A stretch of 64,000 bases of DNA from Haberlea rhodopensis (lineage: Eukaryota > Streptophyta > Magnoliopsida > Lamiales > Gesneriaceae): the NCBI GenBank assembly GCA_907163345.1, contig CAJQUN010000511.1, positions 310,001-374,000 of the forward strand. The letters are read 5' to 3'. This document shows, in pieces, positions 1 through 9,879 of the stretch (position 1 is the first letter of the stretch; the number at the start of each line of letters is the position of its first letter). Position numbers and translations under genes: made by a program. The notes under the pieces are model-generated. The model was not told the origin of the DNA. It did no database searches and saw only the letters and a program-made list of their open reading frames with translations.

Positions 1-847
1 AAAGGATAAGAACTCCAATGGCTTCATTCCATACAATGGTGCATGAGATTCATGTATTCTCTGTGGATCATGACACTAAGTCACTAATGAACACTGTTAA
101 AATGATGGAAATGTGTTCATACAGAGGTACACACGTTATTCGGGAAAAATTCTTACTTGCACCAGGTTTGGATCTCATATGTACGTCAATACAAAGAAAC
201 TGAACTAAATCAAACATGTCAACACATGTTAATCAAACTATGGTAAACGCATTTTTTATGTTGGTCCATAAGCGAGGCTGAGACCCGGCCAATAAAAAAA
301 AAATTTCCAACATTCTATTGTTATAAAAATTAATCAAGACTTAAATTAATGTACATCTAATTTTAAGTGTAGGAGATAATATGTGTGTGTGCATAGGGGT
401 GGATCTATTCTTAACAAGTGTGAAATTTCAATTTATCCCCCAAAAAATATATTTTGCCCCCCATAAAATTATATTTTGACCCATAAAATTTTTTTGCGCG
501 CTATTTTTTTTTAAACATTTTTTGACCCTTCTTACCAAATTTCTTGTGTCCGCTCTATGTGTGCAGGGGTCGAGGAAGGTGGTGCGGGGGCTGTAGCCAC
601 ACCCCATATTATTATTTTTACTGTGTTTTTAAAAAAATGTTTTACCCATATTTTTTAAAAAAACGATTCACCCCCTTAAATTATAATCGTGCCTTCACTC
701 ATATGTAAATGTAAGGCTATCATTTCTACATATGATACACGGACACCGACACGGCGACACAGACACGACACAGACACGGCGACCCAAATTTTCAAAAGTT
801 ATAGGATACGACACGGCTGTGACACGCATATACATTTTTTATATTTT
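1..847. other. Non-coding flank with GACACGG-rich stretch
   Basis: I recognise no gene here. The stretch is AT-rich and has only short chance reading frames. Positions 736-784 and 804-828 carry a run of GACACGG-like words. Similar words (GTCCGACAC, GGACACGCC) reappear at 13499-13600 on the far side of Copia-1, so these may be the two ends of one old non-autonomous element split by the TRIM and by Copia-1. That link is inference from shared words only. Confidence 0.35.
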
Positions 848-1193
848 TGTAGTTCAAGTGCTTGCCACTTTACCAAAAGTTATACTGATGGTAACGGTGC
901 AACTTAAATCTTTTAAATCGTACAACAGCACAAGCACCACGTTTCGATCGATTATGCAGCAAGGGCAATTGTTGTACCCCGAACATTCCCCATCCCAATA
1001 ATTGCAATCATTGCAACTCATGAGAATGAACACGTGACTTTGACTCTGATACCAATTGTAGGATCAAACGCTTGCCTCTTTACCAAAAACTATAACTGAT
1101 GGTAACCGTGCAACTCAAACTTTAAACCGTACAACATCACACGCACCACGTTTCGATCAATCACACAGCAATGACAATTATTGTATTCCAACA
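848..1193 (-). mobile_element. TRIM (miniature LTR retrotransposon)
   Basis: Two diverged direct repeats (848-985 and 1057-1193, about 137 bp each) start TGTAG and end AACA, and enclose only 71 bp. The inner sequence has a minus-strand primer site (CTCTGATACCA, 1044-1054) beside the right repeat, and a purine tract on the minus strand beside the left repeat (986-996, read as TTCCCCATCCC on plus). The element is flanked by a perfect 5-bp duplication ATTTT (843-847 and 1194-1198). These are the defining parts of a terminal-repeat retrotransposon in miniature; it has no coding capacity and would need enzymes from another element. The two LTRs differ at many sites, so the insertion is old. Confidence 0.85.
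1044..1054 (-). promoter_or_regulatory. TRIM primer binding site (tRNA-iMet type)
   Basis: On the minus strand this reads TGGTATCAGAG, matching the 3' end of plant initiator-Met tRNA. It lies two bases inside the right LTR, as expected for a minus-oriented element. Confidence 0.75.
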
Positions 1194-1266
1194 ATTTTTA
1201 TAGATATTAGACATGTATTATATTATAAAATATTAAAATTCACATTTTTAAATTCTAAAATCATGT

Positions 1267-2514
1267 TGTTAGGATCGGGGTAGTGTTTAGAAGGGGGGGG
1301 TTGAATAAACACTAGATATAATTTCGATTTCTTTTCCGGTTAACTGTAAACTGTTAAGTGTTACAGTTGCTTCTCAATAACAGGCAAGTCAGTAGACACT
1401 TATTATAGTGCGGAAGACGTCTACCAAACTTGTGAGGAATAAAACTGAAGTAATAAAGCAGTAAACGAATAACACGAGAGTTGTTTCTGGAAGTTCGAAG
1501 CACAACGCTTCTACGTCTCCCCTTCTTCCTTTGCAGGAAGGATTCACTAGAAGACTTGGTTTACACTTTACAGTATACAACCTCTTTAGGCACTAACACA
1601 CTTGGCCTAAACTCCTAGCAATCACACTCTTCTTATCTTTTGGATACAAGTGATTTTACAACACTCTCTACAGAATAAAACTTTCTAGCTTTGAGAGTTT
1701 CTGAGCAGCAGACTTTAATTGAAAATAATCTGTCACAGATTCAGTTTTGCGGTTTGTCTGCTCTTTGCTGAACGTTTGAAATATCAGTCGTATAGCTTTC
1801 TTGCTTTGAAGTATTTCTCTTAGTTTGAAAGTTGCTCAGCACTTCTTCATTCTCTGTTTGGACGTATTTATAGGTTGTGTTGTCCAACGGTAGCCTTTTT
1901 GTATATGGAATGGATTGGCTTTCCAAATACCTGTTGTCTTCTTTCCTATTTTGGAAAACAACGGCTCTTTTCACTCTGACGGTAATGGTGGCGGAGATAT
2001 AGCAGGGTGCGCCGCTCTGTTGTACCTTTGTCAGAGAATGTTGTACTTACTTTGTCTTGTTGCTTAGACTTCTGCTGGTTTCTTTGTTCAACTGGTCGTT
2101 CATCCTCTTAAGACCAGTTGATGTCCTTGTTCAGTGAGAGACTTTGCAGTTGATAGTTATCCAGTTTATATCTTCACCCGGTTGATGTCTTCATCCGGTT
2201 GATGTCTTTACTAGTTGATAACTTGTCCGGTTGGTGTCTATCCAGTTGATGTCTTTATCCAGTTGATGTCTTCATCCGGTTGATGACTTTATTCAGTTGA
2301 TGTCTTCATCCGGTTGATGACTTTATCCGGTTGATGTCTCTATCCAGTTGATGACTTTATCCGGTTGATGACTTTATCCGGTTGATGTCTCTATCCAGTT
2401 GATGTCTCTATCCAGTTGATGTCTTCATCCGGTTGATGTCTTTAGCACCCGGTTGATCTTTAATATCCAGTAGGTGTTTGTAATCACCAAAACTTAGAAA
2501 TCGTTTTCCCAACA
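1267..2514 (-). repeat. Copia-1 3' LTR
   Basis: This is a 1248-bp LTR starting TGTTAGGATC and ending TTTCCCAACA. On the minus strand it has TATAAATA at 1865-1872. About 2140-2455 is a run of 17-bp tandem repeats (CCGGTTGATGTCTTTAT and variants) at the U3 end in the element's own sense. Small reading frames inside the LTR appear identically in both copies and are not genes. Confidence 0.95.
2140..2455 (-). repeat. 17-bp tandem repeats in Copia-1 U3 (left copy)
   Basis: There are roughly 16-18 units alternating C-C-G-G-T-T-G-A-T-G and C-C-A-G-T-T-G-A-T-G cores, each followed by TCTTTAT, TCTTCAT or ACTTTAT. The same array sits at about 12776-13091 in the other LTR. Tandem U3 boxes of this kind act as enhancers in other plant Copia elements such as tobacco Tnt1; the function here is inferred from position. 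Confidence 0.85.
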
Positions 2515-2528
2515 ATTTCCCCCTTTTT
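2515..2528 (-). promoter_or_regulatory. Copia-1 polypurine tract
   Basis: On the minus strand this reads AAAAAGGGGGAAAT and ends exactly at the 3' LTR. It is the expected primer for plus-strand DNA synthesis. It is preceded by GTTTTGTCATCA, which Copia-2 also has at the same place. Confidence 0.9.
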
Positions 2529-2960
2529 GGTGATGACAAAACTAAGCAGTAATCGATTTCCTACTAGAGTAAATAAGGTAAAAGTCCTGAAAATGCTTGA
2601 AGACATCATGAAAAAGAAATTTTCATTAAATATAAGCAGATTACAAGTTGTAATCAAACTGGACAATTGAGAGAAATTCATCTTTATATAAGATGAATTC
2701 TTACACTTTGAATAGAGTCTAAGACAAGTCTAGTTTTACATAAAATAGATGATACATGACAAATTTCTCTTTAATTAAACAAAGTAGACCGGAGGGCTTC
2801 GATTCACTTAGTTGCGGAGAGGAAGAGCTCGATCCACCTTGTTTCAGAGAGAATGTCGGGAAGAGGAAGAGTCATATGAATATTCATCAGGCAGCTCCTT
2901 TAATTTTTATGGAATCACCTAATGAAAATATTCTATCTCTGTTGAGAATACTCTATCTCT

Positions 2961-2975
2961 ATCTTCCCCCTTTTT
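2961..2975 (-). promoter_or_regulatory. Second polypurine tract in Copia-1
   Basis: The minus strand reads AAAAAGGGGGAAGAT preceded by GATGAC, nearly the same as the terminal tract about 450 bp away. Repeated polypurine tracts before the 3' LTR are a known Sirevirus trait. Confidence 0.6.
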
Positions 2976-3344
2976 GTCATCAGCACCCAGGCATCTGCTG
3001 TTAGTAGTTCCTGACTGATGAGGAGCACCAGAACAGGATCAACGCGCTGAAGCTTATCAGAGCTGGGTTAGATAAGTAATCAACCCATGAGGGGTTGATT
3101 TAGATAAGTAATAAACCCATGAAGCAGGAAAGGATCTAACAGAAAACCAGGGAATGAGAAATAACTTAAAAGTAAGCATGATGAGTGAATGTGTGTTATG
3201 TGATCAAACAAGAACCTCTATTTATAGGAAAAACAAGGTAGCAATAAATGTGAATGCATTTATGTTAAATAGTGAATACAGAGAGACAGTCAATTTAACA
3301 CAGTAAGTAAATAGGAGTAAGTAAGAGTGAGTCAGAAAGTGATA

Positions 3345-6062
3345 CTATTTGCGCCCTAACCAATGTTTGGTATAGTCGCGTTTTTCGGTAGGCGGTTGGC
3401 GCGGACTTCGAGATCTTTGTTGAGCAGTGGGTCTTGACTGAGGGAGTGCTCCAGTTGCAGGGGATGAATGAGCAGCTGAACTTGACGCTCTCTGAGAAGA
3501 GGGAGCAGTTCGACTGGGTTCAGGCAGCCTGCGGATAATTTTAGGAGCAGCAGGCAGACTGTTGCAGATATCTTGAATTTGAGATGCAAACGCTGCTTGC
3601 ATGGTGGCCAATTGATCAGTCAAAATCTTTTTGGTGTCGTCAATCTTTTCTCCAAGAGCCATTGAGGTGGCAGTATGAAGAGATTCATTGTTCTGATTGA
3701 TCTGAAGACGCGCCTGGCCAATATGAGAAACTGCTTCTGCAACCGCATTCTCAGCAAAGGTTTGAAGTCTAGTGACAGTAGTAGTTAAACTACTTAGGTC
3801 AGCGTAGACTTGCTGAAATTTAGAGTCTGTTTGCTGCTGAAGAGTTCCTAAAACAAGTGTTGCAGCCCTCTCTTCCTGCTTAAGCTTGTGAACATCATGG
3901 GTCAGTGCTGTAATAGCGGTGGAGAGATGAGCTAGCTGGGCAGCGATGTTTGGTGGCTCGTCCAGAGGGTTTGTGAAGACAAAGAAACCCTCGGATAGTT
4001 CCTGATCCATGGACGGATCGCCGGCAAGCATCGGGATATCAGCAGCAGGGGCAAACGCAGTTGGAGGAGCAATGACGACTGCAGTGGATGGCAAAATAGT
4101 AGCGTCAACATGAGGGGCCGCAGTTGAAGCGGAGATAGCTATATCCATAGTTCCAGTTTCTTCCACATGCTGAGCATCCAGTTCAGCATTGTCTTGATCA
4201 ATCTCAGCAGCAGACGCTTGAGTATGATCATTGGAATGAGAGGATTCACTTGGTTCATTATTTGCAGAGGAGATGGTGACCAGCTGAACCACATTCTGAA
4301 TAACTGAATCGACATTGGTGTGATCAACAATCATTTGGTGGGGCTGTTGATCATGTGGAGAGCTGGGAGCAGAGGATGCTGCCTCCAAAGTTGTTGGTGT
4401 GGCGTCTGCTCCAGTAGGAGAGGTCTCCAAAGCAGTAGAAGTAAGCTCCACAGTAGGAGGGACAACCTCTAAATTTGCAATAGTCATTGGTAGATCTGGC
4501 TGCTCAGGGCTTGCAATAATTTCAGAAGAGGAGCATGTATGAATCCCAGTGGATATGCGAAGATCATGAAGAGCAAGCTCAGCCATTTCCAGCTTGAGGC
4601 CTAGAGCGTTTAGAACTGCTCGATCATGATTCGCTGTTCTTGAATGGCCATCAAACATTTGAACGCGGGATGTAACAAGATCTTGGAGTCCGCCCACATA
4701 GTTCATAATCCTAAAGACATCACGCAGCTTCAAACTTTTCTCAGGTTCGGGGATTTGAAGATAGGTCAGGATTTTGTTTTCATCTTGCTTTGCCTGAGCC
4801 AGAATTGGGTCGATATCATCAAAGCGAACCTGTACTCGAGCCTTTACCCAACGATCAAAAATCTCCAGTTGGGATTCCAGTTGGGCGTTAACGGCATCCA
4901 TGACCATTTGAATCTCGAATGCAACAGGAGTGGACACTGGAGCAATAAGAGATTTTCCTTTGTCAGCTGGAGTGGCCTTGGGATGACAGTAAGGACACGT
5001 AGACTTGGGTGTCCTGAAGCTGATGGAGCCTGGAGCCTGCTGAGAGCTCACCTGAACTGAAGGAGTGTCTATTAAGGGAGCAGACACCATGGCTAATACA
5101 GCAGTGGGTTCCCCAGTTGAAGGGATGACAGGGCTGGGTTCTCTGTCAGAAATAACACCTGTAGGTCCGGCAGAGGAAATAGTGTCAGATGTGGCAGTGT
5201 CTCTCTGACGGGCAACTAGAGGAGCAATTTTTCTGGTCCTTGGCTTCTTAGGAGGAGGAGGAGGAGGAGGAGACTCGGCGGATTCAGAGACAGTCTGTTC
5301 CGAGTCACTAATGACTTGAGTCAAACGGCGCTTTGTGGCTCCACCTTCTCTGCCACTTCGTTGGCGATGAAGCTGAAGGTACTTGTGAGTGATGAGTCTC
5401 CCTGGATGAAGATGAGAGAGAGCTCCTGTCTTGATGTGTTTGCTCTCAAATAGACTGCTTAGAGGGAGAGCAAAACCGGATTGACCTTTGCCAGATACGA
5501 CGAGACTAGTCAGTATTTGAAATAGTACAGCTGACCAGTTGATCTCCAACCCTTTGCATATGGCGCTCATGACGTCAAACTTCTCAGGGGTAATTATATC
5601 AAATGATCCTGCCTTACAGAGGATCCCCTTTGAGATGATGTCTGCCAGTTGTCGATAGTGGCTCTTCATTAATACCTTCCTGAAGGGAGGTCGTTGAATA
5701 CGATGGTCAGAGTCCGACACTGTGAGCCGCATCTCTTCTCTCAGGTCTGCCGGAATAGTCGAAAAGTCAGAGAGTCCAGTGGAGGGTAGGCACAGGTGAG
5801 TGGCAAACTCTGGTTGAGTGATGGTGACTGACTGCCCAGAGATGGATGCCACAACGGTGTCATCCACAACAGTTGCTGTGGCAAAGAATTCTTGTAGTTC
5901 ATCCTGGTAAAATGAGGGAGCCTGGTTTAGGATCACTAATAGCCCTGAGGAATCCAGCTTTTGAATCAAATCCTTTGTTTCCTCATCAGATGAAGTGTAT
6001 ATGGAGTTAAAGTCGACGTGAACAGCATTTGTGATAAAACTTGGTTGAACAGTCTTCGTCAT
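3345..6062 (-). CDS. Copia-1 accessory protein downstream of pol, 905 aa
   Basis: This is an intact 905-residue ORF in the position where Sireviruses carry an env-like gene. Residues 1-230 form a globular region, including a stretch near 80-105 (S-x-T-I-T-Q to L-S-D-F) and an A-G-S-F-D-x-I-T-P-E-K-F motif near 151-162. The homologous Copia-2 protein shares these, and they resemble the plant transposon protein domain often annotated in such ORFs (recognition from memory, not searched). Residues 265-271 are seven prolines, encoded by a GGA-type triplet run near 5250-5270, followed by basic KKPRTRK, a possible nuclear signal. Residues 300-650 are low-complexity Ser/Thr/Pro/Ala. About 690-830 look like coiled coil (repeated L/I/V heptads and many Q/T). 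I see no signal peptide or membrane helix, so an envelope role is not supported. Function is unknown. Confidence 0.85.
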   Translation of the reverse strand: MTKTVQPSFITNAVHVDFNSIYTSSDEETKDLIQKLDSSGLLVILNQAPSFYQDELQEFFATATVVDDTVVASISGQSVTITQPEFATHLCLPSTGLSDFSTIPADLREEMRLTVSDSDHRIQRPPFRKVLMKSHYRQLADIISKGILCKAGSFDIITPEKFDVMSAICKGLEINWSAVLFQILTSLVVSGKGQSGFALPLSSLFESKHIKTGALSHLHPGRLITHKYLQLHRQRSGREGGATKRRLTQVISDSEQTVSESAESPPPPPPPKKPRTRKIAPLVARQRDTATSDTISSAGPTGVISDREPSPVIPSTGEPTAVLAMVSAPLIDTPSVQVSSQQAPGSISFRTPKSTCPYCHPKATPADKGKSLIAPVSTPVAFEIQMVMDAVNAQLESQLEIFDRWVKARVQVRFDDIDPILAQAKQDENKILTYLQIPEPEKSLKLRDVFRIMNYVGGLQDLVTSRVQMFDGHSRTANHDRAVLNALGLKLEMAELALHDLRISTGIHTCSSSEIIASPEQPDLPMTIANLEVVPPTVELTSTALETSPTGADATPTTLEAASSAPSSPHDQQPHQMIVDHTNVDSVIQNVVQLVTISSANNEPSESSHSNDHTQASAAEIDQDNAELDAQHVEETGTMDIAISASTAAPHVDATILPSTAVVIAPPTAFAPAADIPMLAGDPSMDQELSEGFFVFTNPLDEPPNIAAQLAHLSTAITALTHDVHKLKQEERAATLVLGTLQQQTDSKFQQVYADLSSLTTTVTRLQTFAENAVAEAVSHIGQARLQINQNNESLHTATSMALGEKIDDTKKILTDQLATMQAAFASQIQDICNSLPAAPKIIRRLPEPSRTAPSSQRASSSAAHSSPATGALPQSRPTAQQRSRSPRQPPTEKRDYTKHWLGRK

Positions 6063-6597
6063 TTTGAATGATTTAGGTGAAGAAGCAGCAGCAATCTGTT
6101 AAAGGAAATTTTCTGAAAGAAACGATTTCAGCAGTAAGATGTTTGGAGAAGATGAAGAGGAGAAAAACTAAAGGCGGTGAAAAAGGAAGTATATGTAACG
6201 TCGTACTGTAGATGAGCGGACACATGTATACGTGGCAATCATCTAACGATTAGAAAGATTCTAACCAAAAATTAAAAGGACAGGATTTAGGCGGGAGTGA
6301 AATAATTTATTTTACACAAAAGTAATTTTGAATTCCGACGTTCATTAGGTTAATTAGTATCGAGGGTTATTTTTGTCAAAGCTTATTTGGTAACATCAAC
6401 TGGTATGTGGGGTTCGACTGGTAGGAAAACATCTACTGGATGCAGAGTCCTACTGGTACGAATACTCCCACTGCAGTTGACCATTGTATTACCAGCTTAG
6501 CTTAAATAACCATGATAAAATTAAAACAGAAATTCCCCCTAAATAGATGCAATTAAACTAACAAATTCCCCCTGAATCCATTACCCAATCAAAATAA
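6063..6597 (-). other. Copia-1 spacer between pol and accessory ORF
   Basis: These 535 bp are non-coding. In element sense the last 60 bp before the accessory ATG are pyrimidine-rich and contain TTTCTTTCAG and CCTTTAACAG. Either could be a 3' splice site giving a spliced mRNA for the accessory ORF. The corresponding Copia-2 spacer (47788-48171) is also pyrimidine-rich just before its ATG. Confidence 0.45.
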
Positions 6598-9500
6598 TCA
6601 AGAAGTAATTTCAATTAAACCAAGAATATTTCGAAAGTAAGAAAACTTAGCGTCCGGTAGGGGTTTTGTGAAGATGTCTGCTGCCTGTTGTTCTGTGGAA
6701 ATGTACTCCAGCCGTATTTCCTTCTTCATAACATGATCTCTGATGAAATGATGACGAATGTCAATATGTTTAGTACGAGTATGAAGAACTGGATTGTATG
6801 TAATGGCAATGGCAGACGTATTGTCACAGAAAATAGGAGCCTCTGTGGACTCAATTCCATAGTCTCTGAGTTGTTGCTGAATCCAGAGCAGTTGGGCACA
6901 GCAGCTTCCAGCAGCAAGGTACTCTGCCTCTGCAGTGGAGGTTGCGATGGATGTCTGTTTCTTGCATCCCCATGATATTAATCGATCACCAAGAAATTGA
7001 CAATATCCACTGGTGCTTTTCCTGTCAATTTTACATCCAGCATAGTCAGCATCTGAGTATCCAATGAGATTAAAGGTTGAGTCTCTTGGATACCATAGAC
7101 CAACATTCTCGGTTCCTTTTAAGTATTTTAGGATCCTCTTGACAGCAGTGAAGTGCGACTGCTTGGGATTTGCTTGAAACCGGGCGCACATACATACTGC
7201 AAACATAATATCGGGTCTGCTGGCTGTCAAGTATAGTAAAGATCCGATCATGCCTCGATACATTGTAACTTCGACTGGTATTCCTGAATTATCCAAGTCG
7301 AGTTTGGCAGATGAGCTCATTGGTGTAGCAGCAGCTGAGCTGGTACTCATTCCATATTTCTTCAGTAGCTCTTTGGTGTACTTGGACTGATTTATCAGAA
7401 TTCCTTCACTAGATTGCTTGACTTGCAATCCTAAGAAAAATGATAACTCTCCCATCATGCTCATCTCAAATTGTTCCTGCATGATTTTAGAAAATCTTTC
7501 GCACAGTTTTGGGTTAGTACTCCCGAAGATAATATCATCAACATATATTTGAACTAGCAACGTATGATCTCCCTTTGTAAATTTAAAAAGGGTCTTGTCC
7601 ACCGTGCCAATAACAAAGTTGTGCTCTGTCAAATATTTTGATAAAGTTTCATACCAGGCACGGGGAGCTTGCTTTAGACCATACAGAGCTTTATTCAGTC
7701 GGAAAACATGAGATGGCTGCTGATGGTTTTCAAATCCAGGAGGTTGTTCAACATAAACTTCTTCCTGGAGTTTGCCGTTAAGAAATGCACTCTTAACATC
7801 CATCTGATAGACTTTAAAGTCTTTAAATGCAGCAAATGCAAGAAATATGCGAATTGCTTCTAATCGTGCTACAGGGGCAAAGGTTTCATCGAAATCAATG
7901 CCTTCTTCCTGTCTGTAGCCCTGTGCAACTAGTCTTGCTTTATTTCTAATTACTGTTCCATTTTCGTCTAATTTATTTCTAAATACCCATTTGGTGCCAA
8001 TTACAGTGTGATGCTGTGGTCGTGGTACTAGATACCATACTCTGTTTCGCTCAAACTGGTTTAGTTCTTCCTGCATTGCTTCTACCCAACTTGGGTCTAA
8101 TATAGCTTCATCAATCTTCTTAGGTTCTATATGAGATATGAATGCAGCATGAAGAAATTCGTTAATCATTTGTCCTCTGGTGCGTAGAGGAGCAAGAGGG
8201 TTACCGATGACCTGCTCGGGTGGATGATCCTTCTTCCACCGGAGCGAAGGTCCTAGTGGGTTGAGTTCTTCAGTTGACTGGATGTGGGTAGGTAAATCAG
8301 AGATTCTGATTGACCCATCTTTCTCATTGGTTCCTTCAACTGCAGTAGAGGTGGATGCCACTGTTTCATTGATGGCTGGCTGCAGTGCTTGTTGGCCTGC
8401 AGACTCCTCTGCTTGAGCTTCAGGGATTTCTGGTTCTAAGGAGCAGTCAGCCCTGCTTCTGTAATCAATCTCATCATCAACATTTTCGTCAATATAAGTG
8501 CTTTCCAGTCGATTACTCAAGTTGTTTATTTGTATATCGGATAGTGTACAGTCAGTAGGTTCATCAAATTTTACATGCACTGATTCTTCTACATTAAGAG
8601 TTCTATTATTAAATACTCTGAATGCCTTACTAACTGTAGAATAGCCAAGAAATATTCCAGCATCAGATTTGGCATCAAAGGCGGTGAGATGAGTCTTTCC
8701 ATTGTTGTGAATAAAACATTTGCAACCAAACACATGGAAATAAGAAATATTTGGCTTACTGCCATTCCAGATCTCATAAGGGGTTTTATTTGCTCGCTTA
8801 TTAATCATCGATCTGTTCTGCGTATAACATGCTGTGTTGACAGCTTCTGCCCAAAATTTCTGCGATATTTCTGATTCCGCGAGCATAGTTCGCGCAGCTT
8901 CTTTCAAAGTGCGGTTCCTACGCTCAGCAACTCCATTTTGTTGAGGAGTTCTAGCTGCAGAGTATTCGTGTTTAATGCCAAGGTCATCTAGATATGATTC
9001 GAGTGATTGATTGGTGAACTCAGTACCTTTATCACTGCGAATTTTATCTATCCCACACGATTTCTCATTTTGGAGTCTTTTCAGTAATTTGATCAGCTTT
9101 GGAGTAGCCTGATCTTTACCACTTAGGAACAAGACCCACGTGAAACGAGTGTAATCGTCTATTAACACTAGGGTGTACTTCATTCCCCCTAGACTTGTTA
9201 CTGGTATAGGACCAAACAGATCCATATGCAGCAACTCTAGGCACCGAGAAGAAGATTTACTCCCTTTGTTCTTAAAGGAGGATCTGATTTGCTTACCGAG
9301 TTGGCATGCTGCACAGATCTTGTCCTTTGAGAACTCAATTTGGGGCAGTCCAACAACTAGATCAAGTTTACGCAGACTAGCAATAGTTTTAAAATTTAAG
9401 TGACTCAACCGTTTGTGCCAAAGCCAATTTTTGGAAGAATTCTGGGCAGCTAAGCAAGTAAAGGAAGTAGGCTGATTAAGATTCCAATCAATTTTATATG

Positions 9501-9849
9501 TGTTATCATGCCTTCTTCCTATAAGTAATACATTGCCATCAGTAGATTTAATTATGCATGAATGCTGATTGAATTCTACGGAATGACCATTGTCACATAA
9601 TTGACTTATGCTAATCAAATTATAGCATAGATTTTCAACTAAGAGAATATCTTTAATGATGAGATTACCGTAGATAATCTTACCCTTACCTACGGTTCTA
9701 CCTTTCGCGTTATCTCCAAACGTTATTCTGGGTCCAGTGGAGTCCACTAGTTCAGACAATAAGCTTGCATTTCCTGTCATATGTCTAGAGCACCCGCTGT
9801 CTAGGAACCATTCTGAGCTCCGAACTGGATGCATTCTAGTTTCCTGCAA
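6598..9849 (-). CDS. pol: Copia-1 pol polyprotein (protease, integrase, RT, RNase H)
   Basis: This is an open 1083-codon frame with all Copia pol domains in order. The aspartic protease site DSG is at residues 17-19 (WFLDSGCSRHMTG). The GAG-pre-integrase zinc region (H-x-x-x-x-H ... C-A-A-C) spans about 142-195. The integrase core (LLHMDLFGP, DDYTRF, RSDKGTEF, PQQNGVAERRNRTLKE) spans about 205-330. The reverse transcriptase includes ARLVAQGYRQ, QMDVKSAFLNG and catalytic YVDD. The RNase H part has YSDADYAGC, STAEAEY and RTKHIDIRHHFIRDH. I see no internal stop. The frame opens at 9849 after a TAA (9850-9852) and its first ATG is residue 6, so translation probably depends on gag through splicing or recoding rather than an own start. 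The pol product copies the RNA and integrates the DNA. Confidence 0.95.
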   Translation of the reverse strand: MQETRMHPVRSSEWFLDSGCSRHMTGNASLLSELVDSTGPRITFGDNAKGRTVGKGKIIYGNLIIKDILLVENLCYNLISISQLCDNGHSVEFNQHSCIIKSTDGNVLLIGRRHDNTYKIDWNLNQPTSFTCLAAQNSSKNWLWHKRLSHLNFKTIASLRKLDLVVGLPQIEFSKDKICAACQLGKQIRSSFKNKGSKSSSRCLELLHMDLFGPIPVTSLGGMKYTLVLIDDYTRFTWVLFLSGKDQATPKLIKLLKRLQNEKSCGIDKIRSDKGTEFTNQSLESYLDDLGIKHEYSAARTPQQNGVAERRNRTLKEAARTMLAESEISQKFWAEAVNTACYTQNRSMINKRANKTPYEIWNGSKPNISYFHVFGCKCFIHNNGKTHLTAFDAKSDAGIFLGYSTVSKAFRVFNNRTLNVEESVHVKFDEPTDCTLSDIQINNLSNRLESTYIDENVDDEIDYRSRADCSLEPEIPEAQAEESAGQQALQPAINETVASTSTAVEGTNEKDGSIRISDLPTHIQSTEELNPLGPSLRWKKDHPPEQVIGNPLAPLRTRGQMINEFLHAAFISHIEPKKIDEAILDPSWVEAMQEELNQFERNRVWYLVPRPQHHTVIGTKWVFRNKLDENGTVIRNKARLVAQGYRQEEGIDFDETFAPVARLEAIRIFLAFAAFKDFKVYQMDVKSAFLNGKLQEEVYVEQPPGFENHQQPSHVFRLNKALYGLKQAPRAWYETLSKYLTEHNFVIGTVDKTLFKFTKGDHTLLVQIYVDDIIFGSTNPKLCERFSKIMQEQFEMSMMGELSFFLGLQVKQSSEGILINQSKYTKELLKKYGMSTSSAAATPMSSSAKLDLDNSGIPVEVTMYRGMIGSLLYLTASRPDIMFAVCMCARFQANPKQSHFTAVKRILKYLKGTENVGLWYPRDSTFNLIGYSDADYAGCKIDRKSTSGYCQFLGDRLISWGCKKQTSIATSTAEAEYLAAGSCCAQLLWIQQQLRDYGIESTEAPIFCDNTSAIAITYNPVLHTRTKHIDIRHHFIRDHVMKKEIRLEYISTEQQAADIFTKPLPDAKFSYFRNILGLIEITS

Positions 9850-9879
9850 TTAACGCGATAGACTGATTGGTACCCAATC

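Noticed and set aside
1..203. 61-codon frame starting MASFHTMVHEIHV
   Set aside because: Short, no domain, no supporting context; may be an edge of something outside the window, but nothing shows it.
1389..1974. Two small minus-strand frames (63 and 77 codons), identical to 12025-12610
   Set aside because: They lie in the two LTRs of Copia-1, and identity simply reflects LTR identity.
2140..2455. CRISPR-like array
   Set aside because: The repeats are contiguous 17-bp units without spacers, inside a plant LTR.
3345..6062. Envelope gene
   Set aside because: No signal peptide, hydrophobic segment or cleavage-like site; the protein is hydrophilic and coiled coil.
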